From assembly GCF_014851395.1 (NCBI RefSeq), contig NW_024040485.1, positions 8,450,384 to 8,514,383 on the forward strand: a stretch of DNA of 64,000 bases, in the 5' to 3' direction. Shown piece after piece: positions 35,618-48,305 of this stretch (position 1 is the first letter of the stretch; each line of letters begins with the position of its first letter). The notes beneath the pieces are model-generated. The model was not told the DNA's origin. It was given only the letters and a program-made list of their open reading frames with translations, and did not search any database. The translations under genes were made by a program, and so were the position numbers. The stretch comes from Micropterus salmoides. Its lineage: Eukaryota > Chordata > Actinopteri > Centrarchiformes > Centrarchidae.

Positions 35618-38600
35618 TCACACATCCCAAGACTCAATTGAGGAAAACACATTTTCAAATTTTCTAGTTAAAGTGTAGTTTATCAGAGCACATGGAATAG
35701 CCCTGACGAAGCTGGCTCCCATTCCATTATAATATCCTCTAATTCCACATCTTTCATATATCCCTATAAGTCCTTGTAATACACCTGAAGCCGGATGTGA
35801 GTCTGAGCTGAAAGCTGGAAAACAAGACAAAGGCCAATGAGTATGACATCTCAAATTGTTTCAAATAATCTTAAATGCGTCACAGAAAATGCATGGGTTT
35901 ACCTCGTGCTTGCTGCTGAGTCCTGATCACTGCCAGTGGGTAACTGGTCATTTGTCCAGAAGCAAAGGCCACAAAACTGAAGAAAAACAGTTTGGACTCA
36001 CTGCTGTAGGCTGGATCACTCCTTGCCCAGTTCATGATTGACTGCAATAGGAAGCAAATGTTAAAGATAGTATCTGTCACCGGGACATGTATTTGATCGT
36101 TGAGTGCTCTCACCTGATGCACTGCACACTCCACACCTGCATAAGGCATCATGCAGAGGATGCTCGGCTTAAATCCTCTGTAAAAGGAGGACATCGACTC
36201 ATGTCTGTAAATAGATCGGGCACAAGCCACAACACCATTGTAGGTGCCAGCTTGCTGCAGATTCAATCTCACCTTCAGCACCTGTAGAATAGATAAGAGG
36301 AGAGAGATTGCTAAAATGAATGTTATCTATACACTAAACATATTTTACACATTCAAGATATTCATAACAATTAAAATACATAGTAAAAAATAAAAAACAT
36401 GATGCTATTGGCATTGTTGCTACAGTAAATGAATACAATCCAACAATTCCTTGCAAAATAAAAGTCCAATTTTTCACATTACTATAACTTTATATGATAT
36501 ACACACATTTAAAAATGCTACTTCACATTCTTTACATGAATTATTATCACAACCATATGAGTATCTGGAGGGATTACAGCAAACAAAAGAGATCATTAAT
36601 GAGATCTCTATTGTTTTACAGCAGGTAAACTGCTTTATGGCACTTATTAATCAGAGTACTTGAAAGGAGCACACCCTAAATTTTCACTTCTTGAATAAAG
36701 ATATTTTTCTCCAATAACTGTTTTTATTACACATTTGATATGACATTGTCATGCCAATGAAGAACGGCAATGAGATAGCAGGGCAGTCAACCTTTCTTGC
36801 ACATTATTATCACCCAGCCTCTCCAAAGATTTTATGAATGCGTGTGTCCCTCCTGATGACTGCCTAAAGCACCCAAGATCATTCTTTAATTTAGAAATTT
36901 TTGATGCAACAAATTTATAGTTCAAATTATTCTCATTTGTTTGCAAAACTTAAACCAGTGAATCAAAGTTTGTCTGACAATGACATACTGACATTTAAAT
37001 TAAGTTGTAATAATCTATGGACAGCATTCAGCTGTTATGACAGGACAGGACAGAAATGTTAAAAGCACTCAGACCTGCCACTGATCTCTGATACCTCTAA
37101 AGGGTAGAAGGCAGCATGAGCAACAGCACCGGACACACATCCCAAGCCAAAACGCTGCTGCACCGTCAGAGTCTCCTGTGTTCTGTTTTGGGTGTACACC
37201 TTCATCTGGACAAAATAGAGAAGCTCTGAGTGTGCTTGTCAATAAGAAACTGGTGCATCCATCATTTATAGAGACTGCCTCCTACTGTATGCCTCACCTG
37301 GGCGTAGATAAGACACTGTAGCGTTGACTGTGGAGTTCCTTTCAACACATTGACGGCGTTTCCTTGCCACATCGACCGCAGACCACCTGCCCTAATCTCC
37401 TGAAAGCCTTGGGAGAAGGCCTTGGATCCATGAACCTACAGAGCACACAGGAAAACCATTCTTATGAATCACTTTCACAGGCAGCTGCTGTAAATGTGCA
37501 ACAATGCGAAGCCTCCTGAAAAACTATTTGTTGATAAGTACAGGTACAGAAATATAAGTCACATATTTATTTTAAAGTGACAGAATAAAACAAAGCACAG
37601 ACAGTAAGAATTATGTGATACTGCTGTCAGTCTCTTTTCACATGCTCCATCCACAGAGGTCAGAGGTCAGTGTCAGATACAGAGAATCGTAATTGTTTTG
37701 ACTGAGGTCCTTCTCAAGTTTGTTTCAGTGCATAAAGACTGTATTAAACAGGTATGAAGGATATTGAGAAGCAGCTGCAAAAACCCAGCAATAAACACAT
37801 ATGATGAGACTCACAAAGATATGCCACATGCAAACTGTAGACTGAGTGCTCTTCCAGAATCAGGAAAAGATAAATTATGTAAAACAAGGTAGGCTGGCTG
37901 ATAACGTCTTTAATCCCCGACACAGTAAAGTACAGTAAAGTAAAACACCAGGTCATTTATTACTAAGACAAAAAAAACTTTCAGTTGTCATTCTTTACAA
38001 GTGGTTTGGAAAAATTAATTAGTGAGGAAATGTAAGAATGCTCCTTTAATAAATTACACTTTAAATTTATGTGAGTTAGCCATGGAAGTTCATTCCTAAT
38101 CTTTAGGAACAGTATGTAACACACTACAAGTTTTTGGAGCTTTAAACTGCCTTTCCTCTGTCATGATTAGAACAAGTTAGACTGGGAGATGTGGTTGAAA
38201 GCTAGTGAGTGGACCTTTGAGCTTAGATTAGTTTGTTAAATCAGCTTTATGTTAGGTTTCAGACGGTACCAATGATTTTCACTGAGCTTTCTCTTACTAC
38301 AGCCAAATGATCTTGTCCCATTCAATAAACGTAAAGCCATGTTAAAACTCCATGTAACTGAGAAATGTAACTACTTCGTGTGAGCTGGATTTAGTCCCTT
38401 TCTTTTATGTGTGATGTTTGTTCCACAGACAGAGATTTCAATTGTAACTGGTGTGCCATCTTGGCCATGTCTCCCTGGAAAAGAAATTTCAATCTCAAGG
38501 GACTTCCTGGTTAAATAAAGTCTGACTTTATACATGTCAAAAATCTCACAGAACCTGTACAAACTATGCCCAGCGTGAGACATTCTTTAGCTCAAACGTC

Positions 38601-38728
38601 ACCATGTTTCCATGTGTAACTGTCCCACCAAATTGATGTTTAAAAAGAGTCAAAACTTGACAACTTCAGAGGAAACTTAAATTTCAACACTTTATAAAAG
38701 CTTAAGCAGTGGAGCAGATATTTGTGTG

Positions 38729-38764
<36 letters not shown>

Positions 38765-40568
38765 GCATTGCACATCAAATTAATCTAATTTACTGTTCCA
38801 TTGAGGACCACCAAAAAACAAAGTGCTGTAAGTATTTGTTTGGGGTCAAACAGTCATACATTCAATAGCTCATGTAAAATCAAACAAATCCACTCATCTG
38901 TTTCACTAATAACAAAGCAGCACCTGAGAGTGGAGCTGACCTGAAGTTGGGTCTTCAGGCGGTCGATGGGCGCCGTCACACTTCGGGATACAGCATCTGC
39001 CAGTCCTGCTGCGACAACAAACGTCCTCCACGCACCGAAACCGGACGCCTCCTCTGGGAACTCGATGGGCATTGTGCGGCTCTCACCCACATCAAAAACC
39101 TACAGATAGATGAAAAGAGGAATCACATTTATCATCCTTTAATCAGTGTGTTATTACTCACGCTTAAGTGGACAGTGCATGCATCATAGTTTGAGCACAC
39201 CACTGCTTTGTTGAGAGAGCGAGAGTGACGCTGCCAGAAGATCTTACCAGACTGTGTTTCCATGAGGACACCAGCTCCCTGATGTTGTCCACAGGGTTGA
39301 GGACGACATGGTGCAGGAATTCACCCCAGTCCACCGTCATTGAACTGTCTTCATCCATCCTGGTGTTCGCAGCAACAACAGCCTCAGTTTTACTCTTTGC
39401 AGGCTTGATGGCTTATTGTGGTAAGCCAAAACATATTTTATTTGCATTATGACATATATTACTGACCTGTAAGCACAAATAGATATAGACCCATTTATAA
39501 AACAAACCATTATACCATGAGTATACCTTATCGTGCAGTGATGCCAAAAGGTTATCAATATTTCTAAAAAAAATAAACTGTTTAGAAAGCACTAATGTGA
39601 TGAGTGTGTGAAATGTGCTCCAGTGTGTTTTGAACTCTTTTGAACCCAGTGCTACATCTGTTAATGTTTTTATATTTTAAATTAAATGAATGTTTGTTCA
39701 AATGCAACAATGGATCCATGAGGTAGTGGGCAAAAAAAAAATCTTACATTTGAATTATTTGTTTTGCATTCGCCTTTGATATGACCACTCCTAACTCCTT
39801 AAACAAACATATGATGTCGTCCTGGTCAATCACCCCTGATCAGAGAAGAAATGCACACAGTTACAAACAGATACTGCCAACTTGTCAAGTGATGACTGTG
39901 CTTAAAGTTTATGAGTTTCTGTGAACTCTGAGTGAAAGGGTCACCGCCTGTAGTCAACTGTGTACCATCAACAAAGTGTGTGCATATCTGCCTTTCCAGT
40001 CTGACCTTAAAATACAGTTTATTGTCAAAGAATTCACATTTATGGTGGTTTATGAAGACTATGCCCAAGTAGGACTACTCATCTTCTACATCTGAAGTAA
40101 AGTTCACAGTTTGTTGTTTAAAGGAGAGCAACATGCTTGAAAAAAACACATTACCCTCATCACATAGTGTTTATGGTATATATAGCCTCTCCTGAGAGGT
40201 AATTGGCATCTGACCACTCACCACACTTGTTCTTGTCAAGGTCATGAAAGTAAATTTTCCATTTCCTCTCTCTGTCCATCATGTATCTGAGGAACTCTTC
40301 ATAATCCAGCAGGCCATCTTTGTCTTTGTCATAAGAATCAATGATATTCTAGGAGGGGGGAAACTCTTTATTTAGCAGCTTTTAACATTGGAGCCACGCA
40401 CATACTTCTCATGCTGTAAAAAGATGATTAAGAATAGCCTACTACCTGGACCTTGCCATCCGCTGAGAGGATCCCATGCTTCCTCATTTCGTTGTGGAGC
40501 TCCGCCACCGATATGAATCCATCCTTGTTTTGGTCCAGTTTAACAAATAAACCACGAAACTGATCCAT
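35618..40568 (-). CDS. EF-hand mitochondrial carrier, SCaMC/SLC25A24-like
   Basis: Calcium-regulated inner-membrane carrier of the ATP-Mg/phosphate type by family. Exons, 5' to 3': 40568-40446, 40348-40222, 39835-39748, 39359-39248, 39099-38941, 37435-37298, 37205-37095, 36281-36114, 36041-35903, 35814-35618; phases join to 453 aa (human SCaMC-1 is about 477). Residues 1-130 hold four EF-hands: loops 12-23 and 48-59 are canonical; loop 79-90 has Cys at position 5 and Asp at 12; loop 115-126 lacks the central Gly. Three carrier repeats follow, with APIDRLK (about 193-199), YPLEVLK (283-289) and YPLAVIR. Several usually conserved positions differ, for example WQGN in place of WRGN, and the PE of the first repeat's even helix is replaced. 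The start is the first good ATG; it gives an N-terminus shorter than human SCaMC-1. It may be a diverged slc25a24-like paralogue; the exact orthologue is unsure. Confidence 0.85.
38731..38763. repeat. TG microsatellite
   Basis: A TG dinucleotide run in the intron between exons 5 and 6 of the SCaMC-like gene. Other CA/TG runs in the window are at 41702-41719, 46041-46080, 48493-48512, 51462-51489 and 60527-60544. Confidence 0.9.
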
Positions 40569-40911
40569 GCTTAGTTTAGAAACGAAATTGTCTCAAGTCT
40601 AAATTAAGATCTAATAGATTAAAATCTAATTACGATGTTTTTTAAAAAGCAGCTGCTTCGGGTCCTTCTAAGGGCTCAAATAATGTATTGCTAATAATTA
40701 GAGATGACTGACCTGCAGCTCCTCTCTGACGCTGACTCATTGGCGGAGCGCAGTGCCAATGCAGTTCAAGTGTGGGACAGCAGGTGACGCTGTTGCTGCA
40801 AGAGAGCCCCTCACAGCTCATCATCATCATCATCTTCTTCTTCAATCATCACGTGCTTCTTCCTCTAGGGCTACCTAAGGACTTGCAGACGGAGTTTGCA
40901 GAGAGCAGACA

Positions 40912-41700
40912 CGGAAATAAGTGCATTTACTCATGTACTGTACAAATTTGAGGTAGGCCTACGACTAGTCTACTTGAGCCTTTTCATCCCACTATTGCTA
41001 CTTGTACTCCGCTGCAATTATCTGACAGTGTTGTGACTTTACAAATGTATTTATTTTTGCACATAAAACACCCGAAGAGCTCATCATATATGATATTGTG
41101 TTAGAACTTAAACTACCCAACAAAGGTACAGTATAGCAATACAGCTGAAACGATTAGTCATCAATTAGTCAATGAACTGTCAACTGTTGTGATGATGAAG
41201 TCGTTTTTCATGCTGAAAAACATTTCATGGTTCCAGTGTCACAAATGTGAGAATTTTACTGCTGCTCCTTCTAAGCATTGTAATCATTTCCATTTTATTT
41301 TTATTAAAGTTTGAATTTTGGGCTGTTGGTTGGACAAAATAAGCATTGTGAAGGTGTCAGTCTGGATCCTTTACACACCAATCAATCAATCAATCAATCG
41401 AATTATCGGGAAAAGAAGAATAATGGAAATGATCATTTGTTGCACTCCAATACAGAATAGTTAAAAATTAGCTCCACCTCAACCAACTACAGCAGTAAAT
41501 CATTTTATCTTTTACATTAATGCATGAGTAGCTTAACAATGATCGAATTCTATATTACAGGCCTAGTAACAGCCAGATTTTGAATGCTTTAAGTAGCCTA
41601 CATCTTCCAATGCCAACTACTTTTATTAAAGTAATATTTTCAATCCAGGGAATGATGCTTTTACTTGAAACAGATTATTTTTACAGTAGGCCAATTAGTA
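40912..41700 (+). repeat. Dispersed teleost repeat (TTTACTTAAGTAA family), split by an insertion
   Basis: The left part (40912-41136) contains GCATTTACTCATGTACTGTA and ACTTAAACTACCCAACA. The right part (41456-41700) continues with AATAGTTAAAAATTAGCTCC, TTACATTAATGCATGAGTA and GATGCTTTTACTTGAAACAG. Related copies occur at 48160-48305 plus 49690-50010, at 51165-52215 and at 58100-58370. The element fills the space between the SCaMC-like gene and the dnajb4 promoter. Its class is not clear from the sequence. Confidence 0.7.
41145..41447. mobile_element. hAT-like non-autonomous element with 8-bp target duplication
   Basis: A 303-bp insertion starts CTGAAACGATTAGTCATC and ends with TGATCATTTGTTGCACTC, an imperfect terminal inverted repeat. 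It is flanked by a perfect 8-bp direct repeat, CAATACAG (41137-41144 and 41448-41455), as hAT transposition produces. It has no coding capacity. Removing it and one copy of the repeat restores the surrounding dispersed repeat. Relics of the family are at 11395-11520 and possibly 61120-61440. Confidence 0.85.
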
Positions 41701-41814
41701 GCACACACACACACACACGGAGAGAGAGAGCGGGTCTCAGCTCACCGGAACCAGATTTATTTCTGGTGTTGAACTTGACGTTGGCGCTGTGGATGCAGGA
41801 GAGGGAGCTGTGCC

Positions 41815-41823
41815 TATTTAAAG
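41815..41823 (+). promoter_or_regulatory. dnajb4: dnajb4 TATA-like element
   Basis: TATTTAAAG lies 237 bp before the dnajb4 start codon in a GC-rich stretch, giving a leader of about 210 nt. A CRE-like half-site (TGACGT) lies about 37 bp upstream. I looked for a clear heat-shock element (alternating nGAAn/nTTCn) between 41700 and 41815 and did not find a convincing one. Confidence 0.5.
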
Positions 41824-42059
41824 AGGGTCGCCCAGTCACGGATAAATAACAGGAGGTCCACGGCGCTGACTAAGCGCCTCTAAATGGTTTTCATCCCGCA
41901 CTGTGTATCTGTCTGCGGCTTCTTGTTCATCAGTCCGGACTGACGCCGCTTCACTGCCATCCGTAGACCAGTCGACCCAGTCCACAGTCTACCAGCTCTT
42001 CTCCAGGGGGCTATTCTGCTGCTGTTTTTCTTTTTCTTATTTTCTGGGATACGCGAAAA

Positions 42060-45000
42060 ATGGGGAAAGATTACTATAAAACGCTGGGTATCTCTAAAGG
42101 AGCAACAGACGAGGATATTAAGAAAGCTTACAGAAAACAAGCGCTGAAATGGCACCCGGACAAAAACAAGTCTGCAGCCGCCGAGGAGAAATTTAAGGAA
42201 ATCGCCGAGGCATATGAGGTCCTCAGTGATCCGAAGAAAAGAGAAGTTTATGATCAGTATGGAGAGGAAGGTAATGTGTTTTTTTAAATATCGCATTTCT
42301 CATTTTTACCCGTGTGTGACGGTTTTTAATTCACCTTCAATACACCGTTATAATCCAGTTATAAAGCCTGGATGGTTGGATGTAAAACACAGCTGGCTTT
42401 AATTCAAGTCACCCACTGCAACCAGCAGGCCTAGAAAACAGCTGTTAAGCAGATCATAGGCATCCAGTTCCCTGTGTAATTTAAGGATTAGCTATTACAC
42501 TATGCCTATAGCTGCAGTTATAAGCCCCTTCTATAAGAGAAATAAAAGGCCTGTCACCCTTTCCACCACATATTTTCTTAAAAATGTGGGTGTGTCCTAC
42601 CTACAATGTAGTATCTGAACATAGAGGTTTAATTTTCAGTACATCGTTATTGGTGGGAAGCATGTGAGGAAAGGAAAAAGACCACCAAGCATCACTATAT
42701 CCCTCTATAACAAATAAAAGGTGGGAAATTATGCTTTTCATGAATTTACCTTATGTAGCAAAGGGTACATGCTGAACATCTTTAGAAAGGGCTTGTATAA
42801 GTGTACCAAGCTGTTTTTTCTACAGTAAATCATGCAAAAGTGTGCTAGAAACCCAAAATGAAGACATGAATAGTATAACTCCTTTAAAGGATCTCTCAAG
42901 CCTGTGTGCCTTATTGGTGATAAACTGCAAGCTTCTAAACATTGCCATCTGTAGGCTAATATCTCCAAGAAAAATGGAAACTCTTAAGTCCACCAAAGTC
43001 CCAAGTTCCTGGCTGTCATTTAAAAAGCACCACTATAGTATTTTGTTAAAGTTATTAATGTTTTAGTCTTCTGATACCAATTCCAATACCCCAACACATG
43101 GTATTGACCGAGATACTGGTTCCATACTAGTGCCCTCTTTTTGCCATATTTTATCTGTGGGATCATTTTTATGTAAAACTATGCTAAGGATATGGTACTA
43201 AAAACTGAGGCGGCGTGATGAATTTAAGACTCTAAACTACTCCAGTTTGCAAGTCGAAGAGTCCTTGGGCAAGATATTGAACCCCAAATTGTGAATGTGT
43301 GTGAATGTTAATATCTGTTTCTGACGAGCAGTTGGCACCTTAGCCTCTGCCAATTGGTGAATGCCAGTGGGTGACGTAGTGTAAAATCAATTTGAGTGGT
43401 CCTAAAAGCGCTTTAAGTGGTCAGAAGACTAGAAAGGTGCTATACAAGTATAGGCCATTACCATTTAAATTGGTTCATCATTGGTTGGTCAATTGAAAAA
43501 AGTTTCCTAGAGGCCAAGACGATATCTTCAGATGTCTTGTTTTATATGACAAACATTCAGTTCACAACATTTTCACATTTGAGAAGCTGGAACAAGCTGT
43601 GGGTTGGATTGTGCTAGTCCTCCTATGTCTCACCTGTGGCAGAAAGCTCTCCCAATGCTGAGTGTTAATGTTGAGCTGACTGATCATTTCTGTTGTCTGT
43701 CAGGTCTCAAGGGAGGAAACGGTCCAACTGGTGATGGACAAGGCAGCACCTTCACCTACACCTTCCATGGGGACCCTCACGCCACCTTTGCCACTTTCTT
43801 CGGGGGTTCAAACCCCTTCGAGATGTTCTTCGGGCGTAAAGCCAACGGCAGAGACGACGATGACATGGAGGTGGACGGAAACGACCCTTTCGGATCCTTC
43901 ACCAGCTTCAACCTGAACGGATTCCCTCGGGACGGACATGTCGGCCCCGGAGGGCCGCAGCGCCGGAAGCAGGACCCGGCCATCATCCACGAACTGAGGG
44001 TCACCCTGGAGGAGGTCTTCCACGGCTGCACCAAGAGGATGAAAATCTCTCGCAAAAGGCTAAATCCAGATGGCAGGACCATGCGCACTGAGGATAAGAT
44101 TCTTACTATTGAGATCAAGCGGGGCTGGAAAGAGGGAACCAAGATCACGTTCCCGCGGGAGGGGGACGAGTCGCCCACTACCATTCCTGCTGACATTGTT
44201 TTCGTCATCAAGGACAAGCCACACCCTCACTTTAGGCGGGAAGGCTCGAACATTGTCTATCCTGTGCGCGTGAGCTTACGACAGGTGAGACGTTTTCTAT
44301 TTTGGCAGCCACTTTGACCGAGTGCAGAAGTATTAATAGAGTCTGATAGATGGATTAGTCACAAACAGGGGGGGATTCAGAACAAGCTCACATTTAGTTT
44401 AGAGTGCTGCTTCAAAGCTGTGACGCTCCAGAAAGCATGTTCATAATCAATAAGCCTTAGGTAGTCTGCCTCAAAAGCTGTTTTCCCTGGAAAGTTCAGG
44501 CGTACTGAATGAGCATAGTACTGATCTACACGCACACTTTGGCTGTGCACTTATGTAATCTAGATCATCAACATTGAGAAATAGGAGCTGTATCACAGGG
44601 AGGGCAGCGAGGCGGCGCCCGCCCACGCGCACCCAATGCAAGATGTACTTACATGGTTCCTCCTACACTCTGAGAAGGATCTCACGGCCTCATCTCATAT
44701 TTTAAATCACATTAAATGTTTCTCGTCAGTGAAACAATTAATGTAATTATAATCAAATAGAACAGTTGTATATCAGCATGAGAGTTCAGTCTTGACTTCG
44801 GTAACAGTAGCCTGATAAAATAATCTTAACTCAAGGGCCAGCTAGCTTTTTTCCAGAACTTTCTACAGCATCACCTGTTGTTAGAAAGACAAGAAAAGAC
44901 AAAATCATTGAATAGAGAGATTACGACCACCTGTTTTCACCTGACGACAGCTAAGCCATCTCCATAACAGCTGAGCAAACTCCGTCCACTAATTGTGACT

Positions 45001-45970
45001 GCTGATCTTGTCTGTAGCGTTTGAAAACTCTGGAAAAGATATGGACCTTAAATTGAGATTATTTTCAATTTAGAAACTGTCAGCGTTATACAGTTAGTCC
45101 ATCTGAGAACACTGAAAACACAGTCATATTTTAATAGTAGTCCCAAGTATCCAGCTCGCTACAGGGATGAAAAATGGCAGAAGTATTATTATTAAATTGT
45201 TTTAAACTGTCAAATACAGATATCAGTATTGGCTTCAAAAATCCAGTATCGGTCAGGTTGTACATCTGAAAATAGTGTTAATAGAAGTTTGCATTCTGTG
45301 TTTATTGCAGAGCTGGGCAATGCCATCCTTTCTGAACTTTCAGCTGAATTGTATCATGTTGACATGATCATTTCCTGTTATTGTACAACAAATATCTGTA
45401 TATCTGTCAAATGAATGTTTTTATTTTACACATTGAAAACTTTGACTATATGTAATGAATAGCAAAGGATCATTGCCAGCTGCTATGGAAGTTTGATTAT
45501 TTTATGTGAATTTGCATACATTTGCGACATTGTGTAATATATTGATATCAGAACATATCGTTAGGAAAATCGTGTTTATTTCAACCATATTATCCAGCCA
45601 TAGTTTCACACAATAGAAGCTTTTTGCTTTAATCTCAGCCAGTGAACGGATCTATGTGTTATTTGTGCCCACAGTAGATCATGTGTGGGTTGCTGTTCTC
45701 CTTATTCTCACTCTGACTTCCATATTCTTGTCTTTTCAGTCGTTGTGCGGATGCTCAGTTACCGTGTCGACAATAGACGGGAAGACGTGCAACATGAAGA
45801 TCACGGACGTCGTCAAGCCTGGCATGAGAAAGACTGTTGCCGGACAGGGTCTCCCCTTCCCCAAAAACCCAGAGCAGAGAGGGGACCTGGTGGTGGAGTT
45901 TGATGTGAACTTTCCTGACACATTGCCCGGCAACGCCAAGGACGTCCTGAAACGACATTTACCTACCTAG
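42060..45970 (+). CDS. dnajb4: DnaJ heat shock protein family (Hsp40) member B4
   Basis: Class B J-domain co-chaperone that delivers misfolded clients to Hsp70 and stimulates its ATPase in the cytosol. Exons 42060-42270, 43704-44284 and 45740-45970 join in phase to 340 aa (human 337), the three-exon structure of the DNAJB1/B4/B5 group. The J domain (1-70) has the HPD motif at 32-34. A Gly/Phe-rich region with a TFHGDPHATFATFFGG stretch follows. The C-terminal beta-sandwich domains include GCTKRMKISRKRLNPDGR, KRGWKEGTKITFPREGDE and LPFPKNPEQRGDLVVEF, and the protein ends HLPT. The start is the first ATG after a TATA-led leader and fits the family exactly. Gipc2 lies downstream on the same strand, as in mammals. 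dnajb1 and dnajb5 are less likely from synteny. Intron 1 carries a SINE-like repeat. Confidence 0.95.
43205..43470 (+). repeat. SINE-like repeat in dnajb4 intron 1
   Basis: Contains CCTTGGGCAAGATATTGAAC, a GTGAATGTGTGTGAATG block and an end with AAAAGCGCTTTAAGTGGTCA and GGTGCTATACAAGTATAGGC. This matches a very common fish repeat from memory. No coding capacity. Confidence 0.7.
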
Positions 45971-46615
45971 GACGAAGGACTCAGACTGAACAAGGGGAGA
46001 TAACCACATGACAGCTCTCACCCTCATTACCAAACACACTCACACAAACACTCACACACAACACACACACACACACACAAGGACAGTTCTGACAGTTCAC
46101 AGATGGAGCTAGTGACGAATGTGCAATTTCTATTTTTGAGCTACGTGGTGGTTTTATAAATACCATGCATGCTGCCAAGTTGATATAAGTGCAAGTGAAA
46201 GACTGTCTGGGTTATTGATATCTGAAAGTACACATTGTATGTATGTGGGTCTTTGCCATAATTACTTTATCTTTTTGTTTGTTGGTAATATTTGGTAGTG
46301 AAAGAGTCTACAGTTGCCTAACACAACCCCAGTGATCCTGGGAAACATTGCATTGCCAAACAGTACATTTTTTCTTGCTCTCATTTAGATTTTACAAGCT
46401 TAATTACTGACATTTTTAACTGTCATTCATGTTGATTTCGTCATTAAGAGATACACGTCTCAATTTGGAGGCTGTCTTAAAATGTGTGTACAGGTTATTC
46501 AAGAAAGGAAGTGGTTGAATCAAATGCATTGTCACGTGTGCATTTTAGAATCGTACATGTGAAGATATTGAACTTGAATTTTAAAATAAATATTTCCACA
46601 TGAAGTGAGCTTGAG
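45971..46615 (+). other. dnajb4: dnajb4 3' UTR with polyadenylation signal
   Basis: Follows the TAG stop. It starts with a CA-rich microsatellite (46041-46080) and ends with AATAAA at 46585-46590, so cleavage is expected near 46600-46615. Confidence 0.7.
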
Positions 46616-48159
46616 CTGTTGTTGTGCAGTTGTGGAGAGGCATGTGATGAATCCTCCTCTGTGAAACAAACAGTGTATTAACAATAATCACTTTAAAACC
46701 GTTAATACTGCTTAGGCCTATATATAGTCAGTGAATAGTCTGCATAGCAATATTACATAAAATGAGTCCTCTGCAGCACCAAATGGTTCTTCAGACGTAT
46801 ATTTTAATAGTAAAATGTGTATATTTTGTTGTTGTGAAATTTATAAAGTAACTTTTCTCATGTGCAAAGATCAATATTAAAAATACATCGACTGAATTTA
46901 ATGCTTACAAATGGCAGAACTATGAATGTGTAAATATAGCTGTCTGGTCTCAGCTGCTGGTGATCAACTGCCAACACAGAGACCTTTACATTTTCCCACC
47001 AGGGGACGCCACATCACTCATCATGGGCTCGGGGGCCCACAGAGGTGGAGTCCTTGTGAGGCAGAGAGGGCCCCTTGGCTGCTAACATTTGTACTCATTC
47101 ATTTTTAAGTTCAAAGTGTTTGGGCTATAGTAAAGCCTTATTTAAGCAGAATCAGCTTTATTGGCCAAGAATGTGTACACATGCAAGGAATTTAACTCCA
47201 GACAACAAAGCTGAAGAAAGATAGAATAAAGAGAAAATAAATACAAAAACATAATGTAGTATGTGAAAAATAGGTGTATATACATACAAAAAAGCAACAA
47301 TAAACAACATGATACATGGCTCCTACATCATTACAAGGAGGTAATGTGCGTGTATTACGCATACATTTTAATTTAATATCACAAATATCATACCATATCA
47401 TATTTTTAGCATTGTTTTATTACTACACACCAATATCTATCCATCTATCTGTCAACGTTTCTATCTACGTAGATTTGTAGTGGTAGTAGTACATATGTAT
47501 CTTGTTTTAAAGCAAATGCCGGGTGAAAAGATGTATTAATCACATATGTTGGAGATTTGTGCAAATGATGAACTATTATCCAGGGATGGTAGAAAGTAAA
47601 CACACCCGCTCCTTTTTAATGAATGTATTTGCTAGTCTAATGTGCATCCTTATGGCATTAAACTATGGTATCTAAAATAGAAAATACGTTATTTTTAAGC
47701 AGGAAATACATTTAATAAACTTTCCATCATGAGCCCAACAATGTTATAGGACTGCAATGCAAAATCGATTGAAAGGAATAATCCCATTTAAATAATACAG
47801 GTGTATCTCTCAACAGTACTTCTCCACAGGTTTGACAATTCACTACTTTATAACTGTCATATGAATGCTCGGACCAAAGTCTGTGACATTAATGTGTGAC
47901 CAAACTGGGTCTCTGTGACATGACAAGTAACAGGAAAGGAAAATGACAGAGCTATTACTTAGACTTATGTTCTTGATTTTTCTTTTCTTCTCTAAATGAG
48001 TGAAGCAGCAAAGATCACATTTGCAAAGAAATATGTATTATGCCCAAAACCAGATCTGCATCTATCCATTTATTGACATTTGGGGGGAAAACATTTAGAC
48101 TTGTTTTGGGCAAGTTTTGGTATTCATTAGGATTTGATTTGTTCTGGTTTCCAGTGCCG
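46616..48159. other. Intergenic spacer after dnajb4
   Basis: AT-rich sequence without a recognised gene. Around 47147-47240 the words AGAATCAGCTTTATTGGCCA and ATGTGTACACATGCAAGGAA match a common teleost repeat tail of unclear class. Nothing else is recognised. Confidence 0.5.
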
Positions 48160-48305
48160 TACTTTGGTACAGTTTTATGATACTTATGCTTTACTTGAGT
48201 ATTTCCATGGTATGTTGCTTTATTCTTATATTGTATATTATATTATATAAATATTGTACTTTTTATTGTAGTACAATTATTTGATAACTTGAGTTACTAG
48301 TTAGA

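Noticed and set aside
41700..41815. Heat-shock element upstream of dnajb4
   Set aside because: GAA and TTC words are present but not in the alternating 5-bp spacing needed.
41880..42296. 138-codon minus-strand frame across dnajb4 exon 1
   Set aside because: It is the antisense of the dnajb4 leader and J-domain exon, whose sense frame is clearly coding.
43777..44217. 146-codon minus-strand frame in dnajb4 exon 2
   Set aside because: Shadow of the GC-rich sense coding exon.
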